In this document: piece after piece, positions 60,953-64,000 of the stretch
Layout of the letters: each line of letters begins with the position of its first letter
Position numbering within the stretch: position 1 is the stretch's first letter
Assembly (NCBI GenBank): GCA_002722885.1
Contig: PBNE01000002.1
Location: 124,001-188,000, forward strand
Reading direction: 5' to 3'
DNA: 64,000 nucleotides
Source of the DNA: Rhodospirillaceae bacterium
GTDB lineage: Bacteria; Pseudomonadota; Alphaproteobacteria; SP197
Made by a program: the position numbers and the translations under genes
The notes under the pieces: model-generated
Told to the model about the DNA's origin: nothing
Database searches by the model: none
Seen by the model: only the letters and a program-made list of their open reading frames with translations

Positions 60953-61153
60953 ATGAAAGGTATGACCAACTATCTCGCGGCCAAGCTCGCCAAGTTCCGC
61001 AAGAGCGAAGACGGCGTGACCGCCATTGAATACGGCCTGATCGCAGGCGCCATCGCGGTGGCCATCATCGCGACCCTGCTGATCCTGGGCGACGACATCA
61101 ACTCGCTGTTCGAGACCACCTCGGACGCGCTTGGGGAAGCCACGGGCGACTAA
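60953..61153 (+). CDS. flp: Flp-type IVb pilin
   Basis: The 66-residue pilin starts MKGMTNYLAAKLAKFRKSED, then G followed by VTAIEYGLIAGAIAVAIIAT. The prepilin peptidase should cleave after this Gly, leaving a mature end with the conserved E-Y pair of Flp pilins. The rest is one hydrophobic helix and a short acidic tail (ETTSDALGEATGD). The ATG at 60953 is preferred because AAGGAGGG lies 8 bases upstream; two other in-frame ATGs are too close or later. It is followed by a strong terminator, so high expression separate from cpaA is expected. Confidence 0.95.
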   Translation: MKGMTNYLAAKLAKFRKSEDGVTAIEYGLIAGAIAVAIIATLLILGDDINSLFETTSDALGEATGD

Positions 61154-61195
61154 TCGCTCGCCACATGAAACCGGCTTCGGCCGGCTTCAAGATCG

Positions 61196-61228
61196 CGAGG
61201 GTGCGTGGTTTCCACGCACCCTCGTTTT
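61196..61228 (+). terminator. Rho-independent terminator after flp
   Basis: CGAGGGTGCGTGG (61196-61208), loop TTT, CCACGCACCCTCG (61212-61224), then TTTT: a perfect 13-bp hairpin with a T tract, 43 bp after the flp stop. It probably limits read-through into cpaA, so pilin is made in excess over assembly proteins. Confidence 0.92.
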
Positions 61229-61271
61229 CTTTGTGGACACTGTTTCAGAAAACGCCGAGGTAAGCTGAACC

Positions 61272-61790
61272 ATGCCGTGGGACCAAGCCATCGCCATCGT
61301 GCTGTTCATGAGTTTCCCCTGCCTGCTGGTCATGGCGGCGTTCGGAGACGTGGCCAGCTTCCGCATTCCCAACACGCTCAACATCGCGCTGGCCTGTCTC
61401 TACCTGCCGACCGCAATCGCGGCCGGAAGCGGCCTGGAGATAATCGCCTGGCACCTGGGCGCGGGGGCTCTTGTGCTGGTCATCGGGATCATTCTGTTTG
61501 CGCTGAACTGGCTGGGAGGCGGCGATGTGAAGCTCGTCGCCGCGGCCGCCTGCTGGACCGGTTTTGCGGGATTGCCAGGCCTGCTGATCTTCATGGCTCT
61601 GGCCGGCGGCGTTCTGGCACTGGTGTTGCTGGCGGTCCGCCGGCTGTTGCGCGATCGGATCGACAGATCATCACGATTTTCCCGTCTTCTGGGTCAAACA
61701 AGGGACGTACCCTACGGCGTCGCCATCGCGATCGGCAGCTTAATGACGATGCCAAATTTGGACATCTTTCGCTCAGTCTTCGGACTCTGA
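61272..61790 (+). CDS. cpaA: Prepilin peptidase, CpaA/TadV type (A24 family)
   Basis: The 172-residue membrane protein has about six hydrophobic segments and the two aspartates of A24 peptidases in 'AAFGDVASFRIPNTLNIALA' and 'LNWLGGGDVKLVAAAACW' (GxGD-like). It lacks the N-terminal methylase domain of PilD, as is typical of CpaA. It cleaves the Flp prepilin at the G|V site for the Tad pilus. A 231-bp gap with a candidate promoter separates it from cpaB. Confidence 0.94.
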   Translation: MPWDQAIAIVLFMSFPCLLVMAAFGDVASFRIPNTLNIALACLYLPTAIAAGSGLEIIAWHLGAGALVLVIGIILFALNWLGGGDVKLVAAAACWTGFAGLPGLLIFMALAGGVLALVLLAVRRLLRDRIDRSSRFSRLLGQTRDVPYGVAIAIGSLMTMPNLDIFRSVFGL

Positions 61791-61926
61791 TGCCACCAGA
61801 TATAGCGTTGTTCTCAAAGTCATCATGATTCGACCCCAAGATATGGGACTACAACAAGAAAAGCACAGTTGGGTGGCTACTGTGTGACAAACGTCGCATA
61901 GAATTAGAAAGGCTTAGTACACTTGG

Positions 61927-61956
61927 TTGACGTATTCTCTTAATAGGATCATAGTA
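61927..61956 (+). promoter_or_regulatory. Candidate sigma-70-type promoter for cpaB
   Basis: TTGACG at 61927-61932, a 17-bp spacer and CATAGT at 61950-61955 (4 of 6 to TATAAT) lie about 65 bp before the cpaB start. The surrounding 61800-62000 segment is clearly AT-richer than the coding regions, as expected for a regulatory gap. Prediction only. Confidence 0.35.
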
Positions 61957-62020
61957 ACTGCTTGAGAGATTGCGATAATTCTATCTTTGGCAAGGATTTG
62001 GGGTCGATCCGGACAATACC

Positions 62021-63760
62021 ATGCGTGTCGTGACCATCATCCTGATCGTGGTGGCTCTGGCGGTTGCCGGAGCGACGGCGTTCCTCGTCAGCCAGTTCCT
62101 GGCGTCGACGGAAGAGGCTGCCCAGGCGCCGGTCGAAGTGGTTGAAGAGCCGAAGGTCGAGGTCCTGGTCACGACAACGGATCTTCCGATCGGTAAGATC
62201 CTGCAGCGCGAAGACTTCACATGGACGCTCTGGCCCGAAGATTCCGTGCTGCCCGATTATATCTTTCGTCAGGCCGGGGGCGAAGACGGCGATACAGAGA
62301 TCATCTCCGACATTGCAGGCGCCGCAGTTCGCGTCGAGATGATCGGCGGCGAACCGATCATGTCCAACAAGATTTTCAAGCGCGGCGATTCCGGTTTCCT
62401 GTCCGGCGTACTCTCGCCCGGCATGCGGGCGATCACGGTGGGCGTCGATCCCGAAACAGGCGGCGGCGGCTTCGTGCTGCCCGGCGACCGCGTCGACCTG
62501 ATCGTCATCTTCGACGTGCCCGACGAGGATGAGGTCACCGGTGAAACGACCAACCTCGTGGTCAGCGAGACCATCCTTCAGGATATCCGCATCCTGGCGG
62601 TCGGCCAGGAGGTCGCGATCGAAGGCGGTGGCGGCGACGAGACCCTGACCGAAGTGGCCGAGACCGTGACCCTTGAGGTCACGCCGAACCAGGCTCAGGT
62701 GGTCTCGGTCGCAGACCAGATGGGACGTCTGCGGCTGGTGCTGCGCAGCTCGATCGAAGGAGAGCTCTCCGAAGTTCCGATCCGCTACAGCCCTGATTAT
62801 GTGGTCTCCCAGTTCCTGGCGCGCCGGGTGCCGGAAACGGCACGGGTGCTGGTTGCGCGCCGTGACCTTCCAGAGCACACGGTTCTGACCGACCGCGACT
62901 GGGTGTGGCTTGACTTCCCGGCAACGGAAATCGAGTCGGACTGGCTGCGCGAAGGAACGATGGATGTGAACAGCCTGCGCAGCGCCCTGACCGAAACCGC
63001 GGTGGCGGCCGGTGAGCCGTTTGTTGTGGAGCGCATGATCCTGCCCGGACAGGACGGCTACATCACGACGATCCTCGACCCCGGCATGCGGGCGATCACG
63101 ATCTTTCTTGATGAATCCAGCGCCGTCTCGGCGTTCATCTCGCCAGGTGACCGGGTCGATGTCCTCTATCAGCTCGAGGTCGAGGACGAAGCGGACGAGC
63201 CGATCAAGGATCCGCGTCGCTTCAGCGAGACCCTGCTTGAGAACATCCGCGTTCTGCATCTCGACCGCGAATTCGAAGGCGAGGACAACCTGCCTGAAAT
63301 GTCGTCGGGTCAGGCGACCGCGACCCTTGAGGTGAGACCGCACGAAGCCGAAATGCTGTCGGTCGCCATCACCGACGGGAGTCTGAGCCTGGTGCTGAGG
63401 GGCGATGATCCGGGCGACGACACCCGCACGACGGGCTACACGATGGACTTCGACGCCAGTCGTGGCTTGACCGAACTGCTCTACGGCCTGGCTATTCCGG
63501 AGCCGCCGGACAGCCTGCAGGACCTCTACGCGGCCGAACCGGAAGAACCGGAATTCGACGACACGACCCTGAGCACTGACCCCGATGCCGCCGAGCTCCT
63601 GGACCTGCAGGATTATCTGAGCGATCTGGGCGGCAGCGCCAACGGGGGTTCTTCAGGAAGCTCCGGTTCGGGCGGCGACAGCGCCTCGGGCCGGTCGGAA
63701 GGCGAACTGCGTGTCTACCGTTCCACATTGCCTCAAGACCTTACCTTTGAGTCGCAATAG
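62021..63760 (+). CDS. cpaB: Flp pilus assembly protein CpaB/RcpC, tandem-duplicated form
   Basis: The 579-residue protein starts with a membrane anchor (MRVVTIILIVVALAVAGATA). It contains two copies of the SAF plus RcpC/CpaB unit. Copy 1 is at about 47-244: 'VEVLVTTTDLPIGKILQRED', 'LSPGMRAITVGVDPETGGGG' and 'FVLPGDRVDLIVIF'. Copy 2 is at about 274-462: 'ARVLVARRDLPEHTVLTDRD', 'LDPGMRAITIFLDESSAVSA' and 'FISPGDRVDVLYQL'. A Ser/Gly-rich, acidic tail follows (GGSSGSSGSGGDSASG). Normal CpaB has one unit (about 250-300 residues). It assists secretin/pilus assembly in the periplasm. cpaC begins 18 bp later. Confidence 0.92.
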   Translation: MRVVTIILIVVALAVAGATAFLVSQFLASTEEAAQAPVEVVEEPKVEVLVTTTDLPIGKILQREDFTWTLWPEDSVLPDYIFRQAGGEDGDTEIISDIAGAAVRVEMIGGEPIMSNKIFKRGDSGFLSGVLSPGMRAITVGVDPETGGGGFVLPGDRVDLIVIFDVPDEDEVTGETTNLVVSETILQDIRILAVGQEVAIEGGGGDETLTEVAETVTLEVTPNQAQVVSVADQMGRLRLVLRSSIEGELSEVPIRYSPDYVVSQFLARRVPETARVLVARRDLPEHTVLTDRDWVWLDFPATEIESDWLREGTMDVNSLRSALTETAVAAGEPFVVERMILPGQDGYITTILDPGMRAITIFLDESSAVSAFISPGDRVDVLYQLEVEDEADEPIKDPRRFSETLLENIRVLHLDREFEGEDNLPEMSSGQATATLEVRPHEAEMLSVAITDGSLSLVLRGDDPGDDTRTTGYTMDFDASRGLTELLYGLAIPEPPDSLQDLYAAEPEEPEFDDTTLSTDPDAAELLDLQDYLSDLGGSANGGSSGSSGSGGDSASGRSEGELRVYRSTLPQDLTFESQ

Positions 63761-63778
63761 GCGGCGCAGGACATTGTC

Positions 63779-64000
63779 ATGACAGGTATCCGAAAACTCA
63801 CGGTCTGGCTGGCCATCGCCGCGCTCCTTGCAATCACGCTCGGGGCAACGCCGTCGATGGCCCAGGTCGATCAGGTCGGGATCCCGTCGACGGATGCGAT
63901 CTACATCGACACACCGACAAGCGACCAGATTCCTGTCGTGCTGCCGCTCAACAAGGCACGTGTGGTTCATCTCCCCGTGGACGCACGGGACGTTCTGGCG
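63779..64000 (+). CDS. cpaC: Tad secretin CpaC (RcpA), N-terminal part (cut by window edge)
   Basis: The ATG at 63779 opens MTGIRKLTVWLAIAALLAIT with a signal peptide ending in SMAQ. The mature start contains 'LPLNKARVVHLPVDARDVLA', typical of the short N-terminal domain before the BON-like region of CpaC/RcpA secretins. The outer-membrane secretin forms the channel for the Flp pilus. Only 74 residues are in the window; the secretin domain lies beyond the right edge. It directly follows cpaB, in the expected Tad order. Confidence 0.85.
   Translation, partial: MTGIRKLTVWLAIAALLAITLGATPSMAQVDQVGIPSTDAIYIDTPTSDQIPVVLPLNKARVVHLPVDARDVLA

Overview
The window is GC-rich, densely coded chromosomal DNA from an alphaproteobacterium, most likely a Rhodospirillales-type lineage. 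The placement is inferred from gene content: a Tad/Cpa pilus locus, an IalB-like protein, an alphaproteobacterial-type siroheme-synthase/CysH pair, a LysR/DUF1127 divergent pair, GFA, YggT and RlmN. No phage, insertion sequence, integrase or CRISPR array is visible. One tRNA gene, tRNA-Ala(CGC), is present.

Layout. 1-6.7 kb: an amidohydrolase (cut by the left edge), a DUF1028 protein, a minus-strand operon of three paralogous class-C beta-lactamase-like serine hydrolases plus a GNAT acetyltransferase, and a FAD-linked (D-lactate/glycolate-type) oxidase. 6.7-15.7 kb: a block of redox and amino-acid enzymes (radical SAM protein, TauD-type and PhyH-type dioxygenases, LysR regulator, di-iron sterol-desaturase-like hydroxylase, molybdopterin oxidoreductase, PLP decarboxylase). 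15.7-19.4 kb: tRNA-Ala, GFA, yggT-yggU-folD, an NnrU remnant and argG. 19.6-25.7 kb: a gene graveyard (Nudix, GNAT, LysR, DUF1127 and asparaginase remnants) around an intact triple-RidA gene, rlmN, an IalB-like gene and a SpoU methyltransferase. 25.7-35.1 kb: acetoacetyl-CoA synthetase, an EamA transporter, tandem MFS transporters (one interrupted), DUF1232, pterin dehydratase, a zincin-fold protein, a sulfotransferase and ChrA. 35.1-44.6 kb: thpR-arylesterase divergent from a LolD/FtsX-type ABC exporter, a BI-1 family membrane protein, an aspartic protease, an alpha/beta hydrolase, a bacterial voltage-gated sodium channel, a choline-kinase-like protein and a DUF3137-like protein. 44.7-53.1 kb: isochorismatase and AraC remnants, acyl-CoA dehydrogenase, M24 peptidase with a broken phosphotransferase, a DUF1989-GcvT fusion, and broken cysG/cysH. 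53.2-60.7 kb: a 1159-residue GltD/PyrK-like fusion flavoprotein, a quinone-reductase-like flavodoxin-fold protein, TauE, two small membrane proteins, an ATP-grasp remnant and a HAL-like lyase without the usual MIO triad. 60.8-64.0 kb: flp, cpaA, cpaB and the start of cpaC (Tad pilus).

The most striking global property is decay. About fourteen genes are frameshifted, nonsense-interrupted or reduced to fragments, while housekeeping genes (folD, argG, rlmN, cpa genes, ABC exporter) look clean. The in-frame nonsense codons can all be explained by single G:C to A:T changes, and several frameshifts by loss of one base in or beside a short G/C run. This could be real genome erosion, including loss of assimilatory sulfate reduction (cysG and cysH both broken). 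For the one-base deletions it could instead be residual long-read consensus error; raw reads would decide.

The best candidates for new biology are the HAL-like lyase with an altered MIO motif, the tandem-duplicated CpaB, the triple-RidA protein with only one canonical catalytic arginine, and the two large fusion enzymes.
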